Source: Sphingobium nicotianae (lineage in GTDB: Bacteria > Pseudomonadota > Alphaproteobacteria > Sphingomonadales > Sphingomonadaceae). Taken from it: a stretch of DNA of 64,000 nucleotides. The stretch is taken from positions 116,888-180,887 of the forward strand of contig NZ_JAHGAW010000013.1 of assembly GCF_018603885.1 (NCBI RefSeq), in the 5' to 3' direction. The number at the start of each line of letters is the position of its first letter. Position 1 is the first letter of the stretch. The notes beneath the pieces were generated by a model. That model was not told the DNA's origin, did not search any database, and saw only the letters and a list, made by a program, of their open reading frames with translations. The position numbers were made by a program, and so were the translations under genes. Shown one piece after another: positions 18,021 through 26,551 of this stretch.

Positions 18021-19535
18021 CTATTTCTTCACCCTCGCCCTGACAGGCTCGTCGTCATCCTCGTCATCATCATCGTCACCGCCGCCGAACGGCCATAGGC
18101 TCTTGAGGCCCTTCTTCTGGCGCTCACCCTTGGTCAGGATCGTCGGGATGACGACCAGCGGCGCCTCACCCGTCGCGGCGACGATTGCGCCGGCGTCGCG
18201 GATCGGCTTCATGAGCAGCTCGATGAACAGGATGACGGCGAGACCGAGGCCGATGCCCGCGCCGGTGATCATCGTGATGATCATCGGTCGGTTCGGAGAT
18301 ACCGGCTCGTCGGGAATGACGGGGGGATCGATGACGGAAAGACGCTCGCCCTGCTGCTCGTCCTCGGCTTTCTTGCCTGCCTTGGCGGACAGAAGCTGGT
18401 TCTGCACGCGCTGATATTGCGCGTTCAGACCATCGAGGCGTTCCTGCAGCTGGCTGACCTGCTGCTGGACCAGCGGGGCGCGCATCTGCGCGTTCATGAT
18501 CGTCTGGCTGCGGCTCGTTTCGCTTCCCTTGGCGGCTTGCAGGATAGCGATCTGCTTGTTGTTGGAGGCAAGCTGTGCGTCGAGCGCATTCATCGGCACC
18601 CTGGTCACGTTCGACTTGGCGAGTTCCTTCGCTTCGGCGAGCCGTTGTTTGGCCAGGATCACATCGGGATGCTTGTCGGAATAGGCGGCCTGGGCGGCTG
18701 CCAGGGCTTGTTCCGCCTGCGCGACGACCGGGTCGCGGTCGGCCCCGTTCTTCGTCATGTCGCGCTGGGCGATGAGCTGGGCATTCGCGGCCTGCAGCGC
18801 GGCGATCTGGCCATCGATGCCGCCGCTACTGCCGCCGGCATACATGCCGAGGCTTGGCGAGAGCGCAAGGCCGTTCTGAGCCTTGACCTGGGCGAGCGCC
18901 GATTCGAGCTGGCTGATCTGCGTTTGAAGATCGGTCGCCTGATCGGTCAGGAACTCGACGGTGTTGACGGCCTGCGCTGCGCTCTTTGATGCGTCGATCT
19001 GCAACACCTGCTCGGTCAGCGCCTGGGCGACGGCCTGGGCCTTGATCGGATCGGAATAGAAGAAGCTCATGCCGAAGGCGATCGTGCTGCGGCGGCCGCT
19101 GCTGGTTGACTGGATGTCGGCGGTGACCGGCTCGATCGCGATGGAACCGCGCATCTTCTCGATCACTTCGGAGAGGGAGCTGGAGCGCAACTCGGTTTGG
19201 TAGAGGCTGTTGCGCTGGATGAGCTCGATCAGTTGCGGCCGGCTCAGCACCTGCTGGCGAATGCGCGCCATGCGCGAATCGACCACCTCGGCCCCGCTCG
19301 GGTCGCCTCCCGCAACGTCACCCGGCAGCAACGGAGCCTCGACGAGAAGCACCGCACGCGACTGATATTTGGTCGGCAAAAGGAACGCCGTCGCGAGCGC
19401 CGCGATCAGCGCCAGCAGCGACGGGATGATCAGCAGCCATTTCCGTTGCCAGATGATCGATGGCAGATACGGGAGGAAGGAGGCGCCACTGCCCCGTTCC
19501 TCGGCGACGTCATAATGGACCTGGACGTTGTTCAT
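18021..19535 (-). CDS. Wzz/GumC-type chain-length determinant and export protein
   Basis: This 504-residue polysaccharide co-polymerase has two transmembrane segments (residues about 34-52 and 415-440) around a long periplasmic part with coiled-coil stretches (residues about 195-385). The Wzz domain begins near WLLIIPSLLALIAALATAF, and the conserved Pro-rich motif before TM2 is VIDPPVIPDEPVSPNRP. The C-terminus carries an unusual acidic tract (GGGDDDDDEDDDEPV) followed by a basic end. It partners the downstream BY-kinase. Its start shares one base with the stop of the OMP gene. Confidence 0.9.
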   Translation of the reverse strand: MNNVQVHYDVAEERGSGASFLPYLPSIIWQRKWLLIIPSLLALIAALATAFLLPTKYQSRAVLLVEAPLLPGDVAGGDPSGAEVVDSRMARIRQQVLSRPQLIELIQRNSLYQTELRSSSLSEVIEKMRGSIAIEPVTADIQSTSSGRRSTIAFGMSFFYSDPIKAQAVAQALTEQVLQIDASKSAAQAVNTVEFLTDQATDLQTQISQLESALAQVKAQNGLALSPSLGMYAGGSSGGIDGQIAALQAANAQLIAQRDMTKNGADRDPVVAQAEQALAAAQAAYSDKHPDVILAKQRLAEAKELAKSNVTRVPMNALDAQLASNNKQIAILQAAKGSETSRSQTIMNAQMRAPLVQQQVSQLQERLDGLNAQYQRVQNQLLSAKAGKKAEDEQQGERLSVIDPPVIPDEPVSPNRPMIITMITGAGIGLGLAVILFIELLMKPIRDAGAIVAATGEAPLVVIPTILTKGERQKKGLKSLWPFGGGDDDDDEDDDEPVRARVKK

Positions 19536-20722
19536 CAGAGTTCACCCAGCCTGTATCTCAGTCCCACCGTGCCGGAGAAATTCCCGCGGGGATCGATGAA
19601 TTGGTTTTTACTATCACTATAGGAGACTGTCACGACGGCCGAGAGCCGCTCGAGAATGGTCCGGTTGTAGCTCAGGCTGCCATAACCATAATCACTGTTC
19701 TCGCCCGTAAACCCGGCCAAGGCGCGCGATCGCGCGTAGGAAAGGTTGGCCGCGATGTTGCTGCGCGGATCGAGCTGAAGACTGTAGGTGGCGCCGAACG
19801 ATGTCACAGTGGACGTGCCGGAGATCGAGCTTGCCCCGACCCGCCGGGATCCGTTCAGGCAGAAGCGGGACAGGTCCCCGCTATAACAAAGGCCGACCGA
19901 GCCGGAGAAGGAGGTTTTGCTGTTGCTGCCGGTCAGCTGGTTGAAGTGACTGATCGTGACGCCCGCACTGAGGTTCAGCGAGACGCGATCGGCGAGGCGG
20001 GTAGCGAACGTCGCGGCGGGCGAATATTGCGTACTGTCATTCGCGCCCGTCGTATAATCGATCTTGCCGAGATCGAACGACAGGCCGATCGACGTCGCAG
20101 GCCCGATGGTGCGGCTGTAGGACGCAGATCCGCCATAAGTTTTGTAGGTCAGCGACGAGCCGGCACCGTCCGGATAGCGAAGGCTCGCCCCGCGCGCGGA
20201 AAGACTCAGCGTATCATAGGCCGAAAGGCTTGTGTTCAGTCCAAGGCTGCCATTGAAGGTCTCGGTGCGCTGGGCATAACCCCTTCCGGCCGAGGGGTCG
20301 ACAACGACCGGCTCGTTCGGATTGGTCGGGAACGAGGGGTCGACCACGGGATAGAGGCCGTTGCGAACGCTGCTGTTGAAGCCGACCGCGCCATTGATCG
20401 TGGTGAGCTCACTCAGCCGCTGCTCCGTCCGGGCTCCAAGTGTATAGTCCGTCGTGCCGCCGTAACGCTTGAAATATTCGGTATGCGCCACACGGCCGGA
20501 CAGCGAGAGATCGCCCCGCGGCGTACCGATGACCACCGTCGGCGCGAAATCGCCGATCAGCGTGCCCGACGCCGCGTCGCCGCTGGTGACGCCATAAGGA
20601 TTGCTTGCAATGCCTGCATTGACGGACGCAACTGCGCTGACTTTGGCGTCCGCGAACGCGGCGCCGCTCGACAGCAGCACCGCTACTGCCAGGGCACGTC
20701 CAGCGTGCCGCACCATCGTCAT
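19535..20722 (-). CDS. Outer-membrane beta-barrel protein of the EPS export operon
   Basis: This 395-residue protein has a signal peptide (residues 1-24, ending GAAFADA) and many short amphipathic strands with alternating aromatic/polar residues (LSLSARGASLRYPD, YSLQLDPRSNIAANLSYAR). It ends in a beta-barrel-like TVGLRYRLGEL. It sits between wza and wzz with overlaps at both ends, as do outer-membrane proteins in sphingan and related Wzy-dependent clusters. It probably assists EPS secretion or anchoring; no catalytic motif is seen. Confidence 0.78.
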   Translation of the reverse strand: MTMVRHAGRALAVAVLLSSGAAFADAKVSAVASVNAGIASNPYGVTSGDAASGTLIGDFAPTVVIGTPRGDLSLSGRVAHTEYFKRYGGTTDYTLGARTEQRLSELTTINGAVGFNSSVRNGLYPVVDPSFPTNPNEPVVVDPSAGRGYAQRTETFNGSLGLNTSLSAYDTLSLSARGASLRYPDGAGSSLTYKTYGGSASYSRTIGPATSIGLSFDLGKIDYTTGANDSTQYSPAATFATRLADRVSLNLSAGVTISHFNQLTGSNSKTSFSGSVGLCYSGDLSRFCLNGSRRVGASSISGTSTVTSFGATYSLQLDPRSNIAANLSYARSRALAGFTGENSDYGYGSLSYNRTILERLSAVVTVSYSDSKNQFIDPRGNFSGTVGLRYRLGEL

Positions 20723-21327
20723 GGGACGATCACCGTGTCGCCGGTCTGGATCTGCGGGATGCCCTGGGCATTCCCCTCCGGGAGATTCCCCTTCATCGCG
20801 CCGCCGAGCCGGACCTTGAACGAGGTGAGCTCATTGCCCCGCTTGCGAATGACGGTGATGTTGTCGAGATTGGCGAATTCGGCGGGGCCGCCCGCCATGG
20901 AGATCGCCTCGACCAGATTGACGTAGCGCCCCGGCGTGAAGGTGCTCGGCTGGCGGACGCGGCCGATCACCGAGAAGATGAATCCGCTGGGATTCTGGAC
21001 CGAAACCGTGACTTGCGGTGGCTCGCCCTTGTACTGGCTGGAGAGGCCATTGGAGATAGCCGTCTCAACCTGTTCGGGAAGCAGCCCTTCGGCGACAACC
21101 CGCCCGACCAGCGGGAAGGAGAAGGTCCCATCGGGCAGGACGCGGATGCTGCGCTGCAACCGCTCCTCGCCCCAGACATAGACCTCGATCTGGTCACCGG
21201 GGTTGATCGTGTATTGCCGCTGGGGGCGACTGGCCGTGCTCGGCGCAGATGCATTCTGTGCAATGACGGGAGCGGCAAATGTCACGAGAGAAGCGGCCAT
21301 GAGCCAGGTTTTCACGGTAGAACGCAC
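20719..21327 (-). CDS. Polysaccharide export outer-membrane protein, Wza/GelD-like
   Basis: This 202-residue protein has a signal peptide (WLMAASLVTFAAPVIAQ), the Poly_export domain (YTINPGDQIEVYVWGEERLQ followed by DGTFSFPLVGRVVAEG) and one SLBB-type repeat (VIGRVRQPSTFTPGRYVNLVEAISMAGG). The GTG at 21327, with AAGAGGA nine bases upstream, is preferred over the longer open frame, whose first 16 residues are not signal-like. It is the first gene of the operon wza - OMP - wzz - kinase. It lacks the C-terminal amphipathic helix of E. coli Wza, which fits the need for a partner barrel (inference). Confidence 0.9.
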   Translation of the reverse strand: MRSTVKTWLMAASLVTFAAPVIAQNASAPSTASRPQRQYTINPGDQIEVYVWGEERLQRSIRVLPDGTFSFPLVGRVVAEGLLPEQVETAISNGLSSQYKGEPPQVTVSVQNPSGFIFSVIGRVRQPSTFTPGRYVNLVEAISMAGGPAEFANLDNITVIRKRGNELTSFKVRLGGAMKGNLPEGNAQGIPQIQTGDTVIVP

Positions 21328-21499
21328 GCGTGCAGATCCTCTTTGTTGGCCGTGGACGACGCCGTCATATACCAAAATATTATGTCGTCACTACGTAAAA
21401 GCAGGGTTAATGATCGTCCCGGTTTGGTTACTTTGATTGCTCCGCCTCCTGAAGCCTTGTAAGCGCGTCCCCTGTTTAGCGATTTCGAGATGACGCCAG

Positions 21500-23140
21500 A
21501 TGAACGACTTCAACAGGCCGATTTTTCCTCGTGACGGGCAGGTAAGCACCTGTCGCTTCGGGTATTTTACATATCGGTTACGGTCGCGCTTGCGTTCTAT
21601 CGCGCTATTCATCGCACTCCTGCCTGCGGTCGTCGCGCTGCAGGCTTGCAAGAGCCCTCAGGAGCGAGCTGCAGTGCTCGCCCAACAGGCGGATGTCTAT
21701 GCAGCGGCCGGCAATCTTGTTGCGGCGCGGCAGGCGATCAGCCAGGCGATCGCCCTGCGCGAGGATCAGCCCGCTTATCATCAGTTGCTCGGCGCTATCG
21801 CGTTGAAATCGAATGATACGATGGGTGCATATCGTGCTTTCAGTCGCGCCCTCGAGTTCGATGCGACAAACCGCATGGCGCTGGCTTACGTCGCGAACAT
21901 CGGCGTGCAGATAGGTCAGCTCAGCGATGCGGAGGAGGCCGCCGACAAGCTGCTCACGCTGGAACCCAACGCGGTGCCCGCGATGCAGGTGAAGGGCATG
22001 ATCGCCCTGTCGAAAGAAAAATACGACGATGCGATGGCGATGGCGGACAAGATCATCGCGATCGCGCCGAGCGATGAAGCGGCCGCCATCATCAAGGCTC
22101 GCTCTTTGGCCAAGACCGGCAAGGCGGAGGATGCGCTCAAGCTGATCGATGCAGCCATGCTCGTGTCGCAGAAGTCGCCAGCGCTCATCACCAACAAGCT
22201 CAATATCTATCGCTATCTCAAGCAGCCTGAAGGCATGGCGCCCCTGCTCGGAGACGTGGTCCGCCTCAGCAAGGGCAATCCGGTCTACCGGCTCGACCAG
22301 GTCAATCTACTCTACAAGATCGGCCAGACCGAGCAGGCGCGCGCTGCCGCGATGGAGCTGTTGAAGGCCGGCTCGCGTGATCCGAGCGACTATCGCACGC
22401 TCCAGCGCATCTGGTGGCAATATGACAAGACGCCGATCTCCGAGGCGTCCGCGCGTGGCGTTTCGGCCTGGTCAGAGCCGCTCGCGGTGGTGCAAACCGT
22501 GCGCTACCTGTTCCAGATCGGCGATTTGAAGATGGCCGATGCGGTGCTGCGTAACGCACCAGCCAATGCCCAGCCGCTGATCGCCTCACTCAAGGCCCGG
22601 CTGTTCGCCGCCTCGGGACGGCAGGCCGAAGCGCGTCAGCAAATCGATGCCTTGCTCGAAAAAGACGATCACGACGTCGATGCGCTGCTCCTGCGTACGC
22701 AGATCCTGATGAAGGCCAACCAGATCGATGCGGCGATCGAAGCGGCCCAACTGGCCCAGGTCAACGATCCGCTGGATCCGGAGACCTATGTCGTGTTGGC
22801 GGACATCTATCGATCGTCGAAGGCCGATTGGCGCGCCCGGCAGGTCTTCGAAGACGGCCTCAAGAACCTGCCGCAGAATTTCTACCTGCTCGAAAAATAT
22901 ACGCAGTATCTTCATCAGTTGGGCGATAAGGGCAGAGCTGTGTCGGTAACCAGAGCCTTTGCCCGTGCGGTTCCGTCCGCGACCAAGGCCTGGGAGGTGA
23001 TGGGTGCGCAGTGTCAATGGGCGGGAGACCAGGCCTGCTTGCAAAATGCTTATCAGGGCTTTGCCGCGGCGAAGACCAGTTACATGGTCGACGACACGCC
23101 GGGGACGCCGCCAAATCGTGGCCTGTTCGGGCGGATTTGA
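21500..23140 (+). CDS. TPR-repeat lipoprotein of the EPS cluster
   Basis: This 546-residue protein has a long positively charged N-region, a hydrophobic stretch (residues about 34-49) and a lipobox-like VALQACKS. Then follow about twelve tetratricopeptide-type helical repeats (e.g. LVAARQAISQAIALREDQPAYHQLLG and DAEEAADKLLTLEPNAVPAMQVKG). It resembles the PrsT-type TPR proteins found beside EPS/exosortase loci. It probably scaffolds the export or polymerisation complex. It is divergent from wza and 26 bases before the initiating transferase gene. Confidence 0.78.
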   Translation: MNDFNRPIFPRDGQVSTCRFGYFTYRLRSRLRSIALFIALLPAVVALQACKSPQERAAVLAQQADVYAAAGNLVAARQAISQAIALREDQPAYHQLLGAIALKSNDTMGAYRAFSRALEFDATNRMALAYVANIGVQIGQLSDAEEAADKLLTLEPNAVPAMQVKGMIALSKEKYDDAMAMADKIIAIAPSDEAAAIIKARSLAKTGKAEDALKLIDAAMLVSQKSPALITNKLNIYRYLKQPEGMAPLLGDVVRLSKGNPVYRLDQVNLLYKIGQTEQARAAAMELLKAGSRDPSDYRTLQRIWWQYDKTPISEASARGVSAWSEPLAVVQTVRYLFQIGDLKMADAVLRNAPANAQPLIASLKARLFAASGRQAEARQQIDALLEKDDHDVDALLLRTQILMKANQIDAAIEAAQLAQVNDPLDPETYVVLADIYRSSKADWRARQVFEDGLKNLPQNFYLLEKYTQYLHQLGDKGRAVSVTRAFARAVPSATKAWEVMGAQCQWAGDQACLQNAYQGFAAAKTSYMVDDTPGTPPNRGLFGRI

Positions 23141-23166
23141 GTTGTCGTTGAACCATTCGGGATGAC

Positions 23167-24615
23167 ATGAACAGCGCCCAGCGACCCAAGCGGAATCGAT
23201 ATGTGCGATTCACCTCGAACGTTCTGCGTTCGGGTGGCATCGTCAACGACGCGCTGTGCTATCTGATCGCCTACGTCGTCACAGTGCTGATCTACCAGGG
23301 CTGGTTCGGCTATTATTTCGACAGCCGCCTGCACACGACCGCCGTAATCATCATGGCGATCAACTTCTTCCTGATCCGCATCTCTCGCGATGCATATTCG
23401 GCGTTTCGGGGCCAGGGCGATGATCTGGGCAGCGGCACGTTCCTGGATTTTCTCGTCGCCGTCACCCTCACCGGCTTCACGATCATCCAGTTCGGTGAGC
23501 TGTCGGATTTGTCGCCGCGCTTCGCCCTTATCTTCCTCGGCCTGTGCATTGCCTTGCTGATCGCCTCGCGCCTGCTCTTCCGGCGGTTTGTCTGGCTCGG
23601 CATGCGGCATGGCGTTATTGGCCAGCGCGTCGGCATCTACGGCGCCGATCGCGAGGTTACGAGCCGGCTGCTCGAACTGCTTGATATCGAGCGGCTGCCG
23701 CACATCAACATCATCGGCTTTGCCGATGATCGCAGGACACGCGTCGAGACCGGCATGATCGGCCGCTTTCCGTATCTTGGTGGGTTCGAGGAGTTGCTCG
23801 AGCTGGCGCGGCGCGGCATGCTTGATCAGCTCATCGTCGCGCTGCCGCTCGTCCAGCAGGAGCGGTTGAACAAGATCATCGAGGAGCTGTCAGCCGGCGC
23901 GATCGACATCTGTATCATGCCACGCGAATTTCTCGTGCTGCGCGACCGATATCGCGTCAATTATATCGGGTCGCTGCCGGTGCTGAGCGTCTGGCAGCAG
24001 CCGGTCCGCGATTTCGACGGCATCCTGAAGGAGATCCAGGATCGCCTTCTCGCTCTCATCGGTATCCTGGTCCTCTCGCCGATTCTGCTGATCACAGCGA
24101 TCGCGATCAAGCTGGAAAGTAAGGGCCCGATCCTATTCAAGCAGAAGCGCTTCGGCTTCAACAATCTCGAGATCGAGGTGTTGAAGTTCCGCTCCATGTA
24201 CACCGACCGGCAGGACGAGAGCGGCGGCGAGCGCACCCGCAAGGGGGATCCGCGCGTCACCCGCGTCGGTCGCATCATCCGCCGCACCAGCATCGACGAA
24301 CTGCCGCAGCTCTTCAATGTGCTGCGCGGCGAGATGTCGATCGTCGGCCCGCGCCCGCATGCGCTCGCGATGCGGGTGGGCGACGCTTATTATCACGACG
24401 CGGTGCGTGGCTATGCGGCGCGCCATCGCGTCAAGCCGGGCATCACCGGTCTGGCGCAGGTGCGCGGCCTGCGCGGCGAGATCGACACGATCGAGCGTGG
24501 CAAGCAGCGCGTCGAATATGACATCTATTATATCGAGAACTGGTCGCCGTTGCTCGATTTGCGGATCATCCTCGAGACCGTGTTCAAGCTCGTCTGGGAC
24601 CGTCATGCCTATTGA
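23167..24615 (+). CDS. Undecaprenyl-phosphate glycosylphosphotransferase (EPS initiating enzyme)
   Basis: This 482-residue polyisoprenyl-phosphate hexose-1-phosphate transferase has N-terminal membrane segments (residues about 20-140), a Rossmann-like central region (VGIYGADREVTSRLL) and the bacterial sugar-transferase domain at the C-terminus. The latter shows FKQKRFGF, EVLKFRSM, RRTSIDELPQLFNVLRGEMS, IVGPRPHA and VKPGITGLAQVRGLRGE. It loads the first sugar, probably glucose-1-phosphate as in GelB/SpsB, on the lipid carrier. It is the only glycosyl-transferring enzyme visible in the cluster. Confidence 0.93.
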   Translation: MNSAQRPKRNRYVRFTSNVLRSGGIVNDALCYLIAYVVTVLIYQGWFGYYFDSRLHTTAVIIMAINFFLIRISRDAYSAFRGQGDDLGSGTFLDFLVAVTLTGFTIIQFGELSDLSPRFALIFLGLCIALLIASRLLFRRFVWLGMRHGVIGQRVGIYGADREVTSRLLELLDIERLPHINIIGFADDRRTRVETGMIGRFPYLGGFEELLELARRGMLDQLIVALPLVQQERLNKIIEELSAGAIDICIMPREFLVLRDRYRVNYIGSLPVLSVWQQPVRDFDGILKEIQDRLLALIGILVLSPILLITAIAIKLESKGPILFKQKRFGFNNLEIEVLKFRSMYTDRQDESGGERTRKGDPRVTRVGRIIRRTSIDELPQLFNVLRGEMSIVGPRPHALAMRVGDAYYHDAVRGYAARHRVKPGITGLAQVRGLRGEIDTIERGKQRVEYDIYYIENWSPLLDLRIILETVFKLVWDRHAY

Positions 24616-24741
24616 GCTGCGCTGCGCGGCGCGGCGGAACCGGGCCATTGGCCTTGACCGGCGGGACTGCACCTTGGCAAGGATGCGAACCTGTCGGCCG
24701 GCTGTCCGATCGGGACCGGCGATCGAGAGGAGGATCATCTC

Positions 24742-26154
24742 TTGGGGAACATGATCGCTTACGGCGCGCTCCTCCTATGGCCGGTCGTTGCGCTCGCGCT
24801 CTACATGACGATGCCGGCAGGGCGAGCCACGATCTGGACCATCCTTGGCGGCTATCTTGTGCTGCCGATCGTCGTCTCGTTCGACTTTGCGGGCATCCCT
24901 TCGATGGACAAGTCGACGATCCCCAATGTTTGCGCGCTACTGCTGGCACCGATCATGGCCCGAGCCGGCGAATTTCGGTGGCCGCGCAGCGTAACTGTGA
25001 ACCTCCTTCTGCTGGTCTTCGTGTTCTCGCAATTCGGGACAGCCTTTGCCAATGGCGACCCGATCCGGATCGGGTCGTTCGATCTGCCGGGGCTGGGATT
25101 TCGAGAGGGGCTTTCCGCCGCTATCGGCGCGGTTCTGCAGGTCGTGCCATTCGTGCTCGGCGCCGCTCTGCTTGCTGGTGATCGGGCCCATCGCCAGATC
25201 CTTGTCATTCTGGTCTTCGCCGCGTTCATCTACTCGATACCCATCCTGGCGGAAGTCCGGCTCAGCCCATTCTTGCAGGCGCGCATTTATGAGGTGAGCC
25301 AGGCGGGTTATTTTATCCAGCAGATTCGCGGCGGTGGATTCCGCGCGATGGTGTTCCTTGGTCACGGACTGCTCGTCTCGACCTTCATTGCCATGGCGTT
25401 GCTTTCAGCCATCGGTCTCACGCGGATGCGCGCGCGCATGTTCGGTCTCCCGATGGCAGCGATTGCGGGCTATCTTGCGCTGGTGCTGCTGTTGAACAAG
25501 TCGCTGGGCGCAGCTGTATTTGCCATCGCATTCGGACTCCCGTTGATTTTCCTGCCCCAACGCCGCTTTCTTTCCCTAATGTTCGGCATCGCGCTGCTGA
25601 TCCTCGTCTATCCCGCGGTGCGCGCCGCCGATGTCCTGCCACTCACCTCCGTAACCGAGACGGTCGCGATGGTCAGTCAGGACCGCGCGGAATCGCTCGA
25701 TTTCCGATTCAGGAACGAGGACATGCTGCTTGCGCACGCAAGGGAGCGACCCTTGTTCGGATGGGGCAGCTATGGTCGCAATCGCGTGATCGCTGTCACT
25801 TCTTATGGCGCGACGAAGGACGTCTCCGTGACGGACGGCACCTGGGTTATCACGCTGGGCATGTCCGGCTGGGTTGGGTATCTCGCGCTGTTCGGCTTGT
25901 TGACCTATCCATTCTGGCGCGCTTTCCGGCTGCGCCGCGCTGGCTTGTCAATGGCGACGGTCACGCTTCTGGCAGCGCACCTGCTCAATCTGTTTGATCT
26001 CATTCCTAATGCATCCCTGCGCCCCATCACCTGGCTCGTCGCGGGAGCGCTGGCTGGCATGACGGCTGCGAGGCGGGCGTCCGCACCGCCCGCTTCCCCA
26101 ACGAGGGCGGGGCGTCAGCCTGCTGTCGTCCCTGTGCCCGCCCTGCAAGAGTGA
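24742..26154 (+). CDS. O-antigen ligase/Wzy-like polysaccharide polymerase
   Basis: This 470-residue protein has about eleven or twelve hydrophobic segments and a large loop containing RNEDMLLAHARERPLFGWGSYGRN. That matches the Wzy_C/O-antigen-ligase signature (RxxxW...A...P..G.G). It probably polymerises the EPS repeat unit in the periplasm. A TTG at 24742 lies eight bases after a perfect GAGGAGG, so it is preferred to the ATG at 24751, which would have almost no spacer. It is third in the plus-strand set after the initiating transferase. Confidence 0.85.
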   Translation: MGNMIAYGALLLWPVVALALYMTMPAGRATIWTILGGYLVLPIVVSFDFAGIPSMDKSTIPNVCALLLAPIMARAGEFRWPRSVTVNLLLLVFVFSQFGTAFANGDPIRIGSFDLPGLGFREGLSAAIGAVLQVVPFVLGAALLAGDRAHRQILVILVFAAFIYSIPILAEVRLSPFLQARIYEVSQAGYFIQQIRGGGFRAMVFLGHGLLVSTFIAMALLSAIGLTRMRARMFGLPMAAIAGYLALVLLLNKSLGAAVFAIAFGLPLIFLPQRRFLSLMFGIALLILVYPAVRAADVLPLTSVTETVAMVSQDRAESLDFRFRNEDMLLAHARERPLFGWGSYGRNRVIAVTSYGATKDVSVTDGTWVITLGMSGWVGYLALFGLLTYPFWRAFRLRRAGLSMATVTLLAAHLLNLFDLIPNASLRPITWLVAGALAGMTAARRASAPPASPTRAGRQPAVVPVPALQE

Positions 26155-26551
26155 GCGCAGCCTGACATAAGCAGCCTGATCGTGTGCGCCGCAATGTCGT
26201 TGAAATCCGCATGCGACTTGTCGACGGCCAGTCGCAGCGTTCGCTCGGTCCAAAGCATTGACCTTGGGCGACGTGGCGGGGAAGGCCAGAACAATTCTCG
26301 ATAATTAAGAATGAACGGGCCGGAGCCTGCGGCATCCGGGCGCTTAGGCGCAGCGGGTAGAGTCATGAACATAAAACAGGAAATCGACCGGGAGCGGAAA
26401 AGCGCTGCCAGGATCGAACCAGTCGGAGCGGCCCGACTGGTTAAAATCGTCGTTACCAAGCTCTGCAATCGTTACTTTGGCGGTCACCTCTATTCCCGCT
26501 TCCAGATCAACACAGGCTCTTCCCATTGGGCCGAAAGCGGGAGTCATGATA
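26155..26551 (+). other. Intergenic region before the GH-like gene
   Basis: These 397 bases separate the polymerase gene from the GH-like gene. I see no terminator and no credible small gene. Frames on both strands here show no signal or domain. A CGGGAG just upstream of the ATG pair at 26546/26552 is the ribosome site. A separate promoter for the last gene is likely, given the gap. Confidence 0.4.
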
